64,000 bases of DNA from Paracoccus fistulariae (GTDB lineage: Bacteria > Pseudomonadota > Alphaproteobacteria > Rhodobacterales > Rhodobacteraceae): contig NZ_CP067136.1 of NCBI RefSeq assembly GCF_028553785.1, positions 992,001-1,056,000 of the forward strand. The letters run 5' to 3'. Below are positions 63,505-64,000 of the stretch, one piece after another. The notes below the pieces were generated by a model that was not told where the DNA came from, searched no databases, and saw only the letters and a list, made by a program, of their open reading frames with translations. The translations under genes and the position numbers were made by a program. How positions within the stretch are numbered: the first letter of the stretch is position 1; each line of letters begins with the position of its first letter.

Positions 63505-64000
63505 TTGCCCTTCGTGTCCCATACACATCGCATCGCCTATTTCCCCGTTCCCAAGGTGGCTTGCACCAGCTTGAAACGGGCGATGTATGCGATCGAGAAT
63601 GGCAAGGATTTCAACACTGCCGAATTCGGTGGCCTGACATTGCAGCAGTCCTTTCCGACAAAGGATTTCGACCCCGGATGGTTGAAGGATCTGGACGGCT
63701 ATTGGCGTTATGCGGTGGTCCGCGATCCGGTGAAACGGGTCGTCTCTGCCTATAACAACAAGATCGGAAACTGGAGCAGGCAGATCGCCGCCGCGCTGGA
63801 CAATCCCAAGCGTCGCGACCGACTGCTTGCGGCGGGCATCACACCCTGCCCCAGCCTGTCCGAATTCGCCGAAAAGCTGGAGATCTATCGCAGGCATTTT
63901 CGCCCGATCCGGCACCACACGGATAGCTTCCATGTGTTTCTGGGTCAGGACCTGTCCCGCTTTGACGCGATCTATCGCATCGAAGAGATGGAGAGGCTGC
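63505..64000 (+). CDS. Sulfotransferase family 2-like protein (3' part outside window)
   Basis: 165 residues visible, frame open to the window edge. TTG start with AGGAG six bases upstream. It opens LPFVSHTHRIAYFPVPKVAC, the 5'-phosphosulfate loop form (PKVACTSLKRAM) of carbohydrate sulfotransferases, and contains RYAVVRDPVKRVVSAYNNKI, the 3'-phosphate loop. It lies directly after sucC, so a TCA transcript again carries a sulfotransferase. Complete length and end unknown. Confidence 0.78.
   Translation, partial: MPFVSHTHRIAYFPVPKVACTSLKRAMYAIENGKDFNTAEFGGLTLQQSFPTKDFDPGWLKDLDGYWRYAVVRDPVKRVVSAYNNKIGNWSRQIAAALDNPKRRDRLLAAGITPCPSLSEFAEKLEIYRRHFRPIRHHTDSFHVFLGQDLSRFDAIYRIEEMERL

Overview
This window is a high-GC chromosomal segment of an alphaproteobacterium of the order Rhodobacterales, most likely Paracoccus or a close relative. 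The evidence is a dusB-ntrB-ntrC-ntrY cluster whose NtrC lacks the sigma-54 loop, genes of the ethylmalonyl-CoA pathway (mcl1, mch, mcl2), an sdhC-D-A-x-x-x-B operon near mdh and sucC, and several small families typical of this order. I see no phage, insertion sequence, plasmid gene, rRNA or CRISPR array. There is one tRNA gene, tRNA-Gly(TCC).

Layout. 1-5.3 kb (minus strand): nitrogen regulation (ntrY partial, ntrC, ntrB) and tRNA modification (dusB). 5.4-11.9 kb: serine dehydratase sdaA, a lipoprotein, the envelope pair yjbH-yjbF, a LysE exporter and a tiny secreted protein. 12-15.5 kb: a zinc-uptake locus (zur-znuC-znuB divergent from znuA, with two Zur boxes between) and hemP. 15.5-18.4 kb: rluB-like pseudouridine synthase, tadA, a HAD phosphatase, tRNA-Gly. 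18.4-26.4 kb: pheT and pheS, separated by a set of unrelated small genes. 26.4-34.9 kb: AGCS amino-acid symporter, cytochrome P450, rplT-rpmI, pyruvate kinase, an N-formylglutamate amidohydrolase-like gene, a D-amino-acid aminotransferase, and mcl1. 34.9-35.6 kb: a gene-poor, lower-GC island with a candidate structured small-peptide RNA. 35.6-44.9 kb: TIGR02186-tauE, surE-pcm-nlpD-like, tetR plus MFS pump, a metallo-beta-lactamase-fold enzyme, trkH. 44.9-50.7 kb: a secreted SPOR-like protein, and glyQ and glyS separated by marC and a small gene. 50.7-64 kb: a central carbon block with sdhCDAB, mch, mcl2, mdh and sucC, interleaved with lipoproteins, two sulfotransferase-like genes and a glycosyltransferase-like gene.

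How the genes fit together. mch, mcl1 and mcl2 supply late steps of acetyl-CoA assimilation. Their products enter the TCA cycle, which is served by the sdh, mdh and sucC genes in the same block. The two TCA transcription units have the same rare regulatory signature upstream: two TGTGATCACA palindromes with start-to-start spacing of exactly 21 bp. This is the strongest unexplained regulatory signal in the window. The most interesting uncharacterised locus is at 35.16-35.46 kb: a sigma-70-like promoter, a strong hairpin, a 23-codon hydrophobic ORF with a good ribosome binding site, and a second strong hairpin. All functional calls are from reading the sequence and from memory of protein families; no database search was run.
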